From NCBI RefSeq assembly GCF_030145185.1, contig NZ_JAQYWB010000033.1:1-61904 (forward strand): a stretch of 61,904 nucleotides of DNA, written 5' to 3'. Of the stretch, positions 47,366 to 56,137 are shown one piece after another. Source of the stretch: Desulfoluna sp. (GTDB lineage Bacteria; Desulfobacterota; Desulfobacteria; Desulfobacterales; Desulfolunaceae). Numbering within the stretch: the stretch's first letter is position 1; every line of letters begins with the position of its first letter. The position numbers and the translations under genes are program-made. The notes under the pieces are model-generated. The model made no database searches. It saw only the letters and a program-made list of their open reading frames with translations, and was not told the DNA's origin.

Positions 47366-49000
47366 ATGGTCCGAATCGACAAATCACGGGTCGCCCTTTC
47401 TCTGACCCTTTTGCTGATGGTGATTTTTGTTCTCCCCTTTGCGGGAATGAGGGGTGAGGCTCCCTTTGTCACCGACGACCCGATCGCGGCGGCGGCGGCT
47501 CTTGATATGACCGGTTCCCCCGATCGCTCCCTGGACCTCACCCATGAATTCCTGACGGACCTTCCCCCCCTTTATCCCATGGCCGCCGCCCTGGTGACCC
47601 ATGTCATGGGTCCCTCCATCGGCGATAGGGCCTCCCTTCGCCTTACCTCCGCTCTTTTCAGCTTGGGAACCCTGGTGCTCTTCTATTTTTTCGCCCGGCG
47701 ATATGGAAACAGGCATTTTGCCCTCCTGGCCGTGGCTCTTTTGGCCACGATGCCCGGCTTTGCCCTGGATTCCAGCAGCATCGGACGCGATGCCGCCCTT
47801 GGGTTTTTCCTCCTGGCCTCGGTGATCGCCATCTCCCTCACCTTTTTCGACGAATCGCCCCTGTGGCTCCTTGGGGGGGGAGTGGCAACGGCAGGCGCTT
47901 TTCTTACCGGTGCCTGGGATGGCCTCGCCCTCACCGGGTGTCTCTGGGGCTTCGGTCTCATCTGGTTTCTCGCCACACAAAAACCAAGCCTTGCCACAGG
48001 GGTTCGGTATCTTTTTTTCCACCTGACCGCGCTCCTGGCATTCCTTGTCCTCACAGGGGCCGGCATCGCCACCCAGATCATCGCTCACCCCAGGCCCCGC
48101 TTAAATGATGGCTTCTGGATTCCTTTGGGCACCCCCACCCTCTCCCCTGATCTTCCGACGTTGATGCTGAACGCCCTGGCCCTCACCTGGCCCTGGACGC
48201 CTCTTTTTTGCCTCTATATGGGGTCCTCCTTCGCCGGAGCCCTAAAAAACAGAGGGGTTGACAAGACCCCTCTGTTCCTCGCCGCCTGGTTTTTCTCGGC
48301 CCTTGTCCCCCTGCTCTCCGGTACCACGGGAATCACGCCCATGCTGCCCCCGCTGGCCCTTATGGCAGCCTTTGCCTTTCACGGGACGCTTCCCAGGTGG
48401 ATGCATCACTACGCCACCCTCTGGTCTTCCGTGGTTCTTGGCGGTCTCTTTCTCATGGCCCTCTCACCGGCCTTTCGTCCCCTGATCAACCCGGCGGAAA
48501 ATGAGCTGCTGCGACGGCTTCTCACGAACGGTCCCCACACCATCCTCGCCGCCGCGGGATTTCTTCTGGCGGCCATGACCTGCCTGGTAAAAAGCATTCC
48601 CTTAACCCGAACGGGGCGTCTTATCACCCTCACCGCCATTTTCTGGGTCGCCCTGTTACACGGCCCCTTTGCCACCATGCCAGTGGAGGAACAGGCAGAG
48701 ATTCAACCACTGATCACCGCATTCCAAACCCACCCCCACAAAAAAACGGCAGCCTTCGGTGTGGATCGTCAACTTCGCGCCTCCCTTTGCTTTTACGGAC
48801 ACCTTCACCTGCCCCCCATGGACAATCTGGAACGCTGTTACGACATCCTGAAAGGTGGAGACCCGGATTTTGATACCCTCTTGATGCAGAGCAACACCCG
48901 GGACCATCTCCCGGAAGCCCTCTCCATGCTCCCCGTCACCATTGTCATGCAACTGCCTCTCCATAAAGGGGGCTGCCTCCTCTGGGTCAAGGGCCGGTAA
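47366..49000 (+). CDS. Membrane glycosyltransferase, PMT/ArnT type
   Basis: The 544-residue protein has about ten transmembrane helices and the features of the PMT_2/ArnT group (GT-C glycosyltransferases that use polyprenyl-phosphate sugars): an acidic pair near the start (TDDPIAAAAA), and the juxtamembrane SIGRDAALGF. Its acceptor is unknown; related enzymes modify lipid A or glycoproteins. A sigma-70-like promoter (TTGACT at 47177, TAATGC at 47199) lies upstream. The ATG has no clear Shine-Dalgarno sequence. It lies between phoU and phoR, so phosphate control is conceivable but no Pho box is evident. Confidence 0.75.
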   Translation: MVRIDKSRVALSLTLLLMVIFVLPFAGMRGEAPFVTDDPIAAAAALDMTGSPDRSLDLTHEFLTDLPPLYPMAAALVTHVMGPSIGDRASLRLTSALFSLGTLVLFYFFARRYGNRHFALLAVALLATMPGFALDSSSIGRDAALGFFLLASVIAISLTFFDESPLWLLGGGVATAGAFLTGAWDGLALTGCLWGFGLIWFLATQKPSLATGVRYLFFHLTALLAFLVLTGAGIATQIIAHPRPRLNDGFWIPLGTPTLSPDLPTLMLNALALTWPWTPLFCLYMGSSFAGALKNRGVDKTPLFLAAWFFSALVPLLSGTTGITPMLPPLALMAAFAFHGTLPRWMHHYATLWSSVVLGGLFLMALSPAFRPLINPAENELLRRLLTNGPHTILAAAGFLLAAMTCLVKSIPLTRTGRLITLTAIFWVALLHGPFATMPVEEQAEIQPLITAFQTHPHKKTAAFGVDRQLRASLCFYGHLHLPPMDNLERCYDILKGGDPDFDTLLMQSNTRDHLPEALSMLPVTIVMQLPLHKGGCLLWVKGR

Positions 49001-49033
49001 TCCCTCTTCGAATCGCCCCCCCTTTTTAGACAA

Positions 49034-49084
49034 AAAAAGCCCGAGACACCCACGGAGAATGTCTCCCGTCGTCTCGGGCTTTTG
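49034..49084. terminator. Bidirectional terminator, glycosyltransferase and phoR
   Basis: AGCCCGAGAC and GTCTCGGGCT form a perfect stem around a 22-base loop, with seven A to the left and four T to the right, so it can end both the plus-strand gene stopping at 49000 and the minus-strand phoR stopping at 49122. Confidence 0.8.
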
Positions 49085-49121
49085 CCCTCATCTCTTTCAT
49101 CTCAACACCCTCCCCGACGGG

Positions 49122-50891
49122 TCAGGCCTTAAGGCTCAGGGTAAACACAGACCCCGCCCCAGGGACACTCTCCACCCGCACCTCCCCTTGAAGAAGATGC
49201 ATCACGTGCTTTACAATGGCCAGCCCCAGGCCCGTGCCTCCCAGGGCGCGGCTCCGGGCGCTGTCCACGCGGTAAAACCGTTCAAAAAGCCGAGGAATGT
49301 GTTCAGCGGGGATCCCGCATCCCTGATCAGAGACGGCAATCTCCACCCGATCGTCCCTGGTCTCGACAGAGACCGTGACGGTGCTCCGGGGAGGGCTGTA
49401 TTTCATGGCGTTGTCCAGAAGATTCACCACCGCCCGCTCCAGAAGCCTGGGGTCAAATTGAGCCAAAGCCCCCTTGTCCCCTGTGACCTCAAGGATGAGC
49501 TCCAGCTCCTCAGCGCGTGGAGACAAAAGAGAGAGGCTGGAGGCCAACACCGCGTCCACAGGGGACACCCTCAACGGAAAACCTCCCGGGTGCTGCTGTT
49601 CGATGCGGGAAAGCTCAAGCAGGTCTTCAATCAGCTGCGCCATCCGATCCACGTTTTTTTCGATGATGGTGTAAAAGCGATCATGCCTTGGAGGGATCAC
49701 CTCTTTTTCCAGAAGAATGGTCTCCACGGCTCCCTTGATACACGTCAGCGGGGTGCGCATTTCGTGGGAGGCGTTGGCGGCAAAATCTCGCCGCATGGTC
49801 TCAAGTTGACGCATTCGCGTCACATCATCAAACACAAGCAGGGTCCCGAGACGCACCTCTCCCACCCCACGCAGGGGCGTACTCCGAATATGCAGGAGGG
49901 TCTCCCGATCATCCCAGAGCTTCATGTCCTCTTCCAGGGTCCCGAGGGTGCCGGACGCCTTCTCCACGAAGCGGAGAAGGGACATATTTCGAATCGCTTC
50001 GGACACGCCAAAGCCCACCCCCTCGCCGGGAATCACCCCAAAAATTCCGCGGGCCGCCGTGTTCATGCTGATGATGGTAAAATGCTCATCCACGGCCATC
50101 ACCCCTTCCACCATACTGGAGAGCACCGCCTCCATTTCATTTCTCTGGCGAGTGGTGGTCTTAATCCGCTCATCAAGCTGCTGCGCCATCTGATTCATGG
50201 ACTCTGCCAGGCCACCGATCTCATGGGAATCCGGGACGTAGAGGGTGTGACGGAAGTCTCCCTCGGCAAAGAGACGGGCGCTTCGCTGCATCTCGGCAAT
50301 GGGCCGACTGATTTTCCGCGAGACCATCAGGGTGATAAGCGCTGCCACCAGGGCCGTGATCCCCCCCCAAAGGCCAATACGAAGACGCACGATGCGGGCC
50401 TCTTCCTCTAATGCCGTCATGGGCAAGGCCGTTCGAACCACCCCGATCACCCCGTCCTCCTTCTCCATGGGAACCGCCACATACATCATGTGGGTGGACA
50501 GGGTCGAACTGAAGCGGAGGGAAGAGCCGGTCTTCCCCCCCAGGGCTGCCACCACTTCCGGACGGTTTCCATGGTTTTCCATGGTGGCCGGATCCCTTGT
50601 GGAGTCCCCCAGAACCCGTCCATGACGATCGATGACCGTCACGCGGCTCCCCGCGCTTTGGGCCGCCTCCTTGCAATAGGCATCCACCCGCCCGAAGCGC
50701 GCCTCGTTTATCAAGGGGGCGACCCGAAGGCGCATGACCCCTGCCAGGGATTCCAGATCCTGTAGGGTTTGTTGATGATAGAAGGATTTCATGGAGGCCA
50801 GGAAAAAAAAACTCACCGCGATCAGCGCGACAACGATGATGCCCAAATAAGAAGGAAAAAGTTGCCAGAACAGTCGTTTACGTCGTATCAT
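49122..50891 (-). CDS. phoR: Phosphate regulon sensor histidine kinase PhoR
   Basis: The 589-residue kinase has a membrane segment at 10-32, a periplasmic domain (about 35-168), a second segment (172-191), a HAMP linker, a PAS domain (about 255-360), the HisKA domain with phosphoacceptor H376 in ASHEMRTPL and an ATPase domain (NLLDNAMKYS, DQGCGIP). Longer periplasmic domain than the E. coli protein but as found in other Gram-negative and Firmicute PhoR. It follows phoB on the same strand by 57 bases. Confidence 0.9.
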   Translation of the reverse strand: MIRRKRLFWQLFPSYLGIIVVALIAVSFFFLASMKSFYHQQTLQDLESLAGVMRLRVAPLINEARFGRVDAYCKEAAQSAGSRVTVIDRHGRVLGDSTRDPATMENHGNRPEVVAALGGKTGSSLRFSSTLSTHMMYVAVPMEKEDGVIGVVRTALPMTALEEEARIVRLRIGLWGGITALVAALITLMVSRKISRPIAEMQRSARLFAEGDFRHTLYVPDSHEIGGLAESMNQMAQQLDERIKTTTRQRNEMEAVLSSMVEGVMAVDEHFTIISMNTAARGIFGVIPGEGVGFGVSEAIRNMSLLRFVEKASGTLGTLEEDMKLWDDRETLLHIRSTPLRGVGEVRLGTLLVFDDVTRMRQLETMRRDFAANASHEMRTPLTCIKGAVETILLEKEVIPPRHDRFYTIIEKNVDRMAQLIEDLLELSRIEQQHPGGFPLRVSPVDAVLASSLSLLSPRAEELELILEVTGDKGALAQFDPRLLERAVVNLLDNAMKYSPPRSTVTVSVETRDDRVEIAVSDQGCGIPAEHIPRLFERFYRVDSARSRALGGTGLGLAIVKHVMHLLQGEVRVESVPGAGSVFTLSLKA

Positions 50892-50948
50892 AGATTTTTT
50901 GCCTGTATCAAGGGTCCATGCATTTCAAGGGCAGGAGGGGAGGCCGAA

Positions 50949-51647
50949 TCACATCTCTTTAAACCGGTAACCAATCCCCCGAACCGTCTCAACATAGAGT
51001 GAGCAGGCACCCAACTTTTTACGTAACCCCGCCACAATCACGTCCACACTGCGGTCTGTTACGGCATAGTTGTCCCCGCGAATCCCGTCCACGATCTGTG
51101 ACCGGGTAAAGACCCACCCGGGGCGACGGGCCAAAAGAAGCAGCAGAGAAAATTCTGAAAACGTCAGCTCAACCGCCTCTCCGCTCACGTTCACCTGCGC
51201 CCTGCCGGGACGGATTTCAATGGCCCCTAAAATCAGAGCGTCATCGGGCTCCGCCGCTTCAGCCTTTTTTTCCGAGCGCCTCCGGACCGCACGGATCCGA
51301 GCCAGAAGTTCTCGGGGGCTGAAGGGTTTGGGTAGATAATCATCTGCTCCAAGCTCCAAGCCCGTCACGATATCGGCCTCTTCGCCTTTGGCAGAAAGCA
51401 TGACAATGGGAATGGCGGCCGTCTCCGGGTTCCCCTTTAAGAGTCGGGTCACCTCCAGCCCATCGATCCCCGGCAGCATCAGGTCAAGAACGATGAGGTC
51501 CACGGCTTCCTGTCGGGCTATAGTGACGGCGCGCTCTCCACTGCCGGCACAGGCCACCCGAAACCCCTCACGCTCGAGATTGTACTTGATCAGCTCCTGA
51601 ATATCTTCTTCATCATCCACGACCAGGATATACGCTTTGGGATTCAT
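50949..51647 (-). CDS. phoB: Phosphate regulon response regulator PhoB
   Basis: The 232-residue regulator has a receiver domain with phosphoacceptor D55 (VLDLMLPG) and an OmpR-type winged helix (with TRSQIVDGIRGDNYAVTDRSVDVIVAGLRKKLG split over residues 175-210). The ATG at 51647 has GGAGAG before it and is preferred to one four codons upstream. PhoB-box-like repeats at 51711-51739 suggest autoregulation. Confidence 0.9.
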   Translation of the reverse strand: MNPKAYILVVDDEEDIQELIKYNLEREGFRVACAGSGERAVTIARQEAVDLIVLDLMLPGIDGLEVTRLLKGNPETAAIPIVMLSAKGEEADIVTGLELGADDYLPKPFSPRELLARIRAVRRRSEKKAEAAEPDDALILGAIEIRPGRAQVNVSGEAVELTFSEFSLLLLLARRPGWVFTRSQIVDGIRGDNYAVTDRSVDVIVAGLRKKLGACSLYVETVRGIGYRFKEM

Positions 51648-51710
51648 GAGTCTCTCCATGGAATAAGGGGTAAGATCGAACGTCTTGGAGCCACCGAGGC
51701 TGAACTCGTT

Positions 51711-51739
51711 TTAATACGTTTTTATGAGCGTTTTGTTAG
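51711..51739 (-). promoter_or_regulatory. Pho-box-like repeats upstream of phoB
   Basis: On the minus strand CTAACAA, CTCATAA and GTATTAA are spaced exactly 11 bases apart, the same geometry as the repeats before pstS. The remainder of the 51648-52031 gap holds a terminator and no gene. Confidence 0.5.
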
Positions 51740-51864
51740 GCCCCTGAAAAAAGTGCGGCATGGCCCCTTTTTCTGTCCTCTTCGGGGCCTTCTTTATGTA
51801 CCCTGACGGAACGCTCATTTCACCTTTTTTCTGATGGGTTAGCCTCATTAAAGCCCCCCTTTGA

Positions 51865-51898
51865 TAAAAAAAGGCGGGGTTCACAATGAACCCCGCCT
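51865..51898 (-). terminator. Intrinsic terminator of the arginine-rich gene pair
   Basis: AGGCGGGGTTCA (51872-51883) pairs perfectly with TGAACCCCGCCT (51887-51898) over a 3-base loop and on the minus strand is followed by seven T. It closes the short operon at 52032-52517; on the plus strand only four T follow. Confidence 0.85.
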
Positions 51899-52031
51899 CT
51901 TTTCAGGTGGTCTGAAAAACGCTTGTGGAAGCCCCGTGCCATCCCGACCTTGCCGTGTGACATCGGAAGAAGCCGCCATGGATTGGTGAAGGCCTGCCGA
52001 CTCTGCCCTTTGATGCAGAGACTCTGAAGGA

Positions 52032-52244
52032 TTATCCCTCCTCAGAAAATCCCCGAGGGAAAATATACCGTGAGATACGCGCTAAAAAGCCAAGCCGTCG
52101 ATCAGCGAGGCGTCGGCGAAAAAGACCTTTGCCCTCAAAAGCCCCACGGCTGCGCCGCTCGTCACCACGTCGCCTCCACTTGGGATAGGTATCAAAGTGA
52201 AATCGCGCATTCTGGTGCGCTCTCCTCTCCTGAATGATTGTCAT
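52032..52244 (-). CDS. Small arginine-rich protein, second of a pair
   Basis: The 70-residue protein is not recognised. It has several paired arginines (KWRRRGDERRSR, LFRRRLADRRLGF) and a pI that must be very high. AAGGGGGTGACAG gives it a good ribosome binding site, it starts 30 bases after the stop of the similar upstream gene, and a strong terminator follows. Together these support a real gene. It could bind nucleic acid or an anionic surface; no function is claimed. Confidence 0.6.
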   Translation of the reverse strand: MTIIQERRAHQNARFHFDTYPKWRRRGDERRSRGAFEGKGLFRRRLADRRLGFLARISRYIFPRGFSEEG

Positions 52245-52274
52245 CTGTCACCCCCTTGCCGTCTCGACAGCCGC

Positions 52275-52517
52275 TCATGCAGGGCCTTTGTCACACCCAC
52301 TGCTCCAACGCCCCATGCGGAACCACCCGAAACGACGCTCGAAGGAACGTCGCCGTTCCAAACTGCATCGGCTCTCCCCAACACCCTCTTCGGTACTGTG
52401 AAGCAACCCATATCCCAATCGACGCTCAAAGGGCTCCCGACGGTCAAAGCCAAAACGTCGCTCCAAATGAGCCATATGGGATATTTCTTCAGTATCTATT
52501 TGAATAATCATGCACAT
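52275..52517 (-). CDS. Small arginine-rich protein, first of a pair
   Basis: The 80-residue protein carries ERRFGFDRREPFERRLGY and LERRRSFERRFGW, two related blocks of spaced arginine pairs with aromatic residues. GGGAGGT is four bases before the ATG at 52517; the longer frame to 52682 has no such site and reads as low-complexity sequence. It forms a two-gene operon with the 70-residue protein downstream, which shares the spaced RR pattern. I do not recognise either. The 52518-52821 gap upstream shows no gene. Confidence 0.6.
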   Translation of the reverse strand: MCMIIQIDTEEISHMAHLERRFGFDRREPFERRLGYGLLHSTEEGVGESRCSLERRRSFERRFGWFRMGRWSSGCDKGPA

Positions 52518-52821
52518 ACGACCTCCCGGCGCAAAGCAAATCAGGCACGGGACGGGAAAAAGAAGGGGGGAAAGAAGAGGAGACACACAAGACAGGATCA
52601 TCAGAGATGGAATCGGTGTTGGCAGCGCCCGGCCGTCGTTCTCACCCTTACCGAAGGACAGGCCCCCCGGCAAAGCTGCCACGCCAATATGTTGATGCCA
52701 TTACACTATACACCCGTTGCAACGAAGGATCAAGACGGGACAAAGAAGAGAAAAACAGACCTCAGGAAACCGAGAAGCAGGGTTGCCCCGGCGTTCTTTC
52801 ATCCGGAGAACCCTTGGGTAC

Positions 52822-53601
52822 CTACCGGCCTGTACCGCTTAGAAAACGAACCACCGCATCGACCACCCGTCCCCGCTTCTCATGATGGGGAACATGGCTG
52901 CAGTCCTCCACCTTAAGTGAGATGGCCCCCGGAACAGAGCGGCAGATGGAGGCCACCTGGCCCCAGGTTCCGTAGGGATCGTTGTCCCCTTGGATCACCA
53001 GGGTGGGGGCCATCACCGAAGCCAGGGTCCCGGTGATATTCCAACTGCGATGACCGGAAGAGAGCCAGGTATCGGCCCAGCGCCGAAACGCTTTCTCTGT
53101 GTTGGCGCCGTGGTGTCGGGATAACTTCTCACGAAAAAGGCCCCTGGCAAAGGAGGCATCCGCCTCGGCGATGCCACTGAGGGTCAGGGCATCCACATAC
53201 ACATGGCAGGCCTCGACGACGATCCCGGCCGTTCGCTCGGGGAACAAGGCCCCGAACAAAAGGGCGATGGTACCGCCATCGCTGTGGCCAAAGAAATGGG
53301 CCTGCTCCACGCCCAGAGCGTCCAGCATCGCCGGAAGCATGGATTCCGCTTCATAGAGAGGGTAATGGGAGTTGGCCTCCCACTGGGTAAGCGGCGAGGA
53401 CTTTCCGTAACCCCAGCGATCCCAGGCCCAGACCGTACGCCCTGTGGCCAGACTGAGCGCCTCAGGGAAATCGTGCCACATCCCCACACAGCCCAACCCC
53501 TCATGCAGAAGAACAATGGGATCGCCAGCCCCTTCTTCCCCGTTCACACACACGGCGTAGAGCTCTTGCCCCAGAACGGAAACGGTCTGCTCATCACGCA
53601 T
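52822..53601 (-). CDS. Alpha/beta hydrolase
   Basis: The 259-residue protein has the alpha/beta hydrolase fold: oxyanion-loop HEGLG, nucleophile S107 in GHSDGG, an acid near DNDPYG (residue about 205) and the catalytic histidine in CSHVPHHE. It has no signal peptide. Substrate unknown. The start overlaps the preceding NTPase gene by eight bases, so it is cotranscribed with it. Confidence 0.85.
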   Translation of the reverse strand: MRDEQTVSVLGQELYAVCVNGEEGAGDPIVLLHEGLGCVGMWHDFPEALSLATGRTVWAWDRWGYGKSSPLTQWEANSHYPLYEAESMLPAMLDALGVEQAHFFGHSDGGTIALLFGALFPERTAGIVVEACHVYVDALTLSGIAEADASFARGLFREKLSRHHGANTEKAFRRWADTWLSSGHRSWNITGTLASVMAPTLVIQGDNDPYGTWGQVASICRSVPGAISLKVEDCSHVPHHEKRGRVVDAVVRFLSGTGR

Positions 53602-54157
53602 GGGACCGGCCTATCCCTCCTGCTGTCAGGGCCACCAGCGCCATGGTCACGGCCGGGACCATGTAATCGGCACGGGTGACGGCTCCGTCTGACAGAATCC
53701 CGATGAGCCCTTCCGCATAACCGATACGCTCGTTTTGGGAGAGGCCGGCCCGATGCACCGCCTCATCCAGCTCGCAATGCCCGTCCACCACCATGCGGCA
53801 GACCTCTGCCGGCAACTCAAAGGCCGGTCCCACACCGCGATAAAAAGAGACGCCATCATAAATCACGCAGGCGGTGAGATTCATGTACCCGGTGTCTGTC
53901 CCGGCCATGGGCACCAGACCGGACTCCAGCCCCACCCCGTAGCCACGCCCCCCATAAGCCCCAAAAGCCCGATTGTCCGCGCCTTTGAGGGTCTCTTCAT
54001 ACCCCACCGGCTGATCGGAGACCCCGGACGGGGAGGCGTTGGCAACAAAGGAGGCCGCCTCAAAACCAGGAAACCCGGCAAAAGCTCGCTTCACCGCATC
54101 CAGCTTGTTGGGGTTCCCCGACCCCACGGCCACCTCGCACGCTTCATTCAACATCAT
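53594..54157 (-). CDS. yjjX: Inosine/xanthosine triphosphatase (YjjX type)
   Basis: The 187-residue enzyme matches the YjjX/NTPase family that removes non-canonical purine triphosphates such as ITP and XTP. It starts with the typical VAVGSGNPNKLDAVKRAF and has the GADNRAFGA and GVGLESGL segments. AAGGA precedes the ATG at 54157; a TTG three codons upstream is less likely. First in an operon with the alpha/beta hydrolase. Confidence 0.88.
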   Translation of the reverse strand: MMLNEACEVAVGSGNPNKLDAVKRAFAGFPGFEAASFVANASPSGVSDQPVGYEETLKGADNRAFGAYGGRGYGVGLESGLVPMAGTDTGYMNLTACVIYDGVSFYRGVGPAFELPAEVCRMVVDGHCELDEAVHRAGLSQNERIGYAEGLIGILSDGAVTRADYMVPAVTMALVALTAGGIGRSHA

Positions 54158-54194
54158 GACACGCAATCCTTTTCCAAAGGCAACAATTCAGCCT

Positions 54195-54453
54195 ATAAAA
54201 TCAGCCTTCTATGGTTAAAGTACAAAGCAAAACCTGCCTCCGGCGGCAAGGTGGGGCCACCTTGAAAGCGGGTTTGCGAATGCTCTACGGCTGTTGAAAT
54301 TCTTAGCACCTCGCATCCGCATTCGCGTGACGGCTGAGGGGTGGCAACGGATGTCGCAAGGGCTTGAGCTGCCGGTGCTTCCGTATCCATTCACGGGTTG
54401 ACATGAACCGGACTCACTCCGGCGGCGAGGTGTGGCACCTCGAAAGCGGGTTT
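54195..54453 (-). repeat. Family A repeat, full inverted copy
   Basis: Read on the minus strand it contains both hairpins (GCTTTCGAGG and GCTTTCAAGG versions), the CCATTCACGG-type and CACGCGAATGCGG modules, GAGCATTCGC, GCCGCCGGAGGC and ACTTTAACCATAGAAGGC. It fills the gap between yjjX and the KaiC-like gene. Confidence 0.8.
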
Positions 54454-55747
54454 AGACCTGCCGCAGCTTCAGCCAGAGGATCACAGCCTTCTCCTCCCCT
54501 TTGTTTTTCCAGCGGGAAGGGGTGCGTTCCACCAGGTGAATCAGGGAGCCTTTCACGGCTTCGAGGTCCCGGCTGCCGCTCTGGAAAAAAACCGTGCCTT
54601 CGATGACATAGCCGACCTCTTCGCACTTCTCGTCAAAAAAATGCTGTTTGATCACCCGTCCCGGTTCAATCTCCAGGAGCCACACCTCAAAGCCCGTGTC
54701 GCCCCCCGACGGAATCAGTTGACGGATCCCCCCCCCTTTTCCGGTAATACCGGGGATATTGACATCCTGCCACTGGGACGGTTCATAGACCGGGGTCGTC
54801 TCTCCGGATGAGTTATCAGAAAAAAAGGAACCCGTCTCCACGGCCAGGAGCTCCGCCATGCGAAACAGGGCGGGCAGGGAAGGATAAATCTGACCATTTT
54901 CTATCTGGCTGATGGTGCTGGGGGTGACCCCCACCTGACGGGCCAGCCCTGTCTGGGAGAGACCTGCCGAGGTGCGAAAATGCTTGAGGCGGCTTCCGAT
55001 GTCGATGCGGCCCCATCCTTTCTGGTCCCCGGACCCGAACACCACCTCCCCATCGCGCACCCAGTACCCCTGGGGTTTGTTCAAGGGCCCGTGTTCACGG
55101 CTCTCGGCTTTGATGAGGTTGAAAAAAAACTTTCCCCGTTTGACGGAGAGTTCGATGACCACCTGGGCGATCTGGGCGATCCCGGCCTTGAGGCGATCGC
55201 TGTGGGCGCGGTGTTCAATCAGCCAGTAGGCGATGGTGCTGAGTTCATAGAGTTTGGGGCAGGTGCGGGTATAAAACTTCAGGATCCGCTCCTCATCGCC
55301 CCAGAGATCCTGCATGCCGGTGATGGATTCGAAGATAAACCGTGTGTCCAGGCCATTGTCGGAGAGCGTTTCCTCCAGGGCCCGGGTCAGGGCTTCCGGG
55401 TCCGAAGGATTCTCCACCAGAGTGACGTGGGCATTTTTCTCAGGTGAACTGTAATATTTGAGAAAAAGTTCACTGCCCCCCCCTTTGCCGTGGGTAAAGC
55501 AATCAAGAACGGTGAGTCCGGGGGCGTCGGCAAGGGATCCCAGTTTTTTTACAAGGTTGTTGGGAGATCGGTCAAAACTGACATAAATCACCGGTTTCTC
55601 TTCCCGGGCGGAGGCTTCCATCAATTTCAGGCAAAAATCGGACGCGAGGCTTCCCGAGTCATCATGCCAGATCACGTTGTCCCCGATCCGAAGTCCGTCG
55701 AGGATCTCATCCACTTTACCGATACCGGTTCCCGCCTTTTGGTGCAT
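54452..55747 (-). CDS. KaiC-like/XRE/cupin fusion regulator without Walker A
   Basis: This 431-residue protein joins three domains. Residues 1-215 look like a RecA/KaiC-type domain (GTGIGKVDEILDGLRIGD, FIFESITGM), but the P-loop GxxGxGKT is replaced by DDSGSLASD, so it should not bind ATP in the usual way. Residues 248-303 form an XRE helix-turn-helix, and 340-430 a cupin domain (FEVWLLEIEPG, GYVIEGTVFF). XRE-cupin proteins usually sense small molecules. The start at 55747 has GAGGA before it. What it regulates is unknown; the acyl-CoA dehydrogenase lies upstream on the same strand. Confidence 0.75.
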   Translation of the reverse strand: MHQKAGTGIGKVDEILDGLRIGDNVIWHDDSGSLASDFCLKLMEASAREEKPVIYVSFDRSPNNLVKKLGSLADAPGLTVLDCFTHGKGGGSELFLKYYSSPEKNAHVTLVENPSDPEALTRALEETLSDNGLDTRFIFESITGMQDLWGDEERILKFYTRTCPKLYELSTIAYWLIEHRAHSDRLKAGIAQIAQVVIELSVKRGKFFFNLIKAESREHGPLNKPQGYWVRDGEVVFGSGDQKGWGRIDIGSRLKHFRTSAGLSQTGLARQVGVTPSTISQIENGQIYPSLPALFRMAELLAVETGSFFSDNSSGETTPVYEPSQWQDVNIPGITGKGGGIRQLIPSGGDTGFEVWLLEIEPGRVIKQHFFDEKCEEVGYVIEGTVFFQSGSRDLEAVKGSLIHLVERTPSRWKNKGEEKAVILWLKLRQV

Positions 55748-56046
55748 GATCACGTCCTCAAAGTTTGATAAACCACAAAAAAAATGGCGCGCAATTTTTC
55801 TGGGGCCCATCCGGGTTATTGCTGGTCAAAAAGAATCCATGTTAAAAAAAAACCGTTGCCCCAGCCTCAGAACAGCCGCGGCGCACTGCTGCATGGCAAT
55901 ATACAGTTTATCTAACGTTATTCGCATCCTGCTTTCAAGGTGTTTTTGCCTGAGTGGCTTCCCCGCCCTTGCCGCCGGAGGCTGCTTTTATGCTCTGGAT
56001 CGGTCCTTTTATTCAAGGCCCTTGGAAGCCAGGCCCCCTTATAATA
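55748..56046. other. Gap upstream of the KaiC-like gene
   Basis: A family A repeat occupies 55919-55985. The remainder presumably holds the promoter of the KaiC-like gene. No gene is visible. Confidence 0.4.
55919..55985 (+). repeat. Family A repeat, partial copy
   Basis: ATTCGCATCCTGCTTTCAAGG, a long loop (TGTTTTTGCCTGAGTGGCTT) and CCCTTGCCGCCGGAGGC match the family; only the hairpin part is present. Confidence 0.7.
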
Positions 56047-56088
56047 ACAAAACCCGGAAGAGGATGCGAGGCAACACTCTTCCGGGTT
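56045..56088 (-). terminator. Terminator of the acyl-CoA dehydrogenase gene
   Basis: AACCCGGAAGAG (56051-56062) pairs perfectly with CTCTTCCGGGTT (56077-56088). On the minus strand TTTTGTTATTAT follows. Confidence 0.75.
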
Positions 56089-56137
56089 CAACGTTCATCA
56101 CAGATCCGGGATCAATCCCTTATCGGTGATCTGTCAT

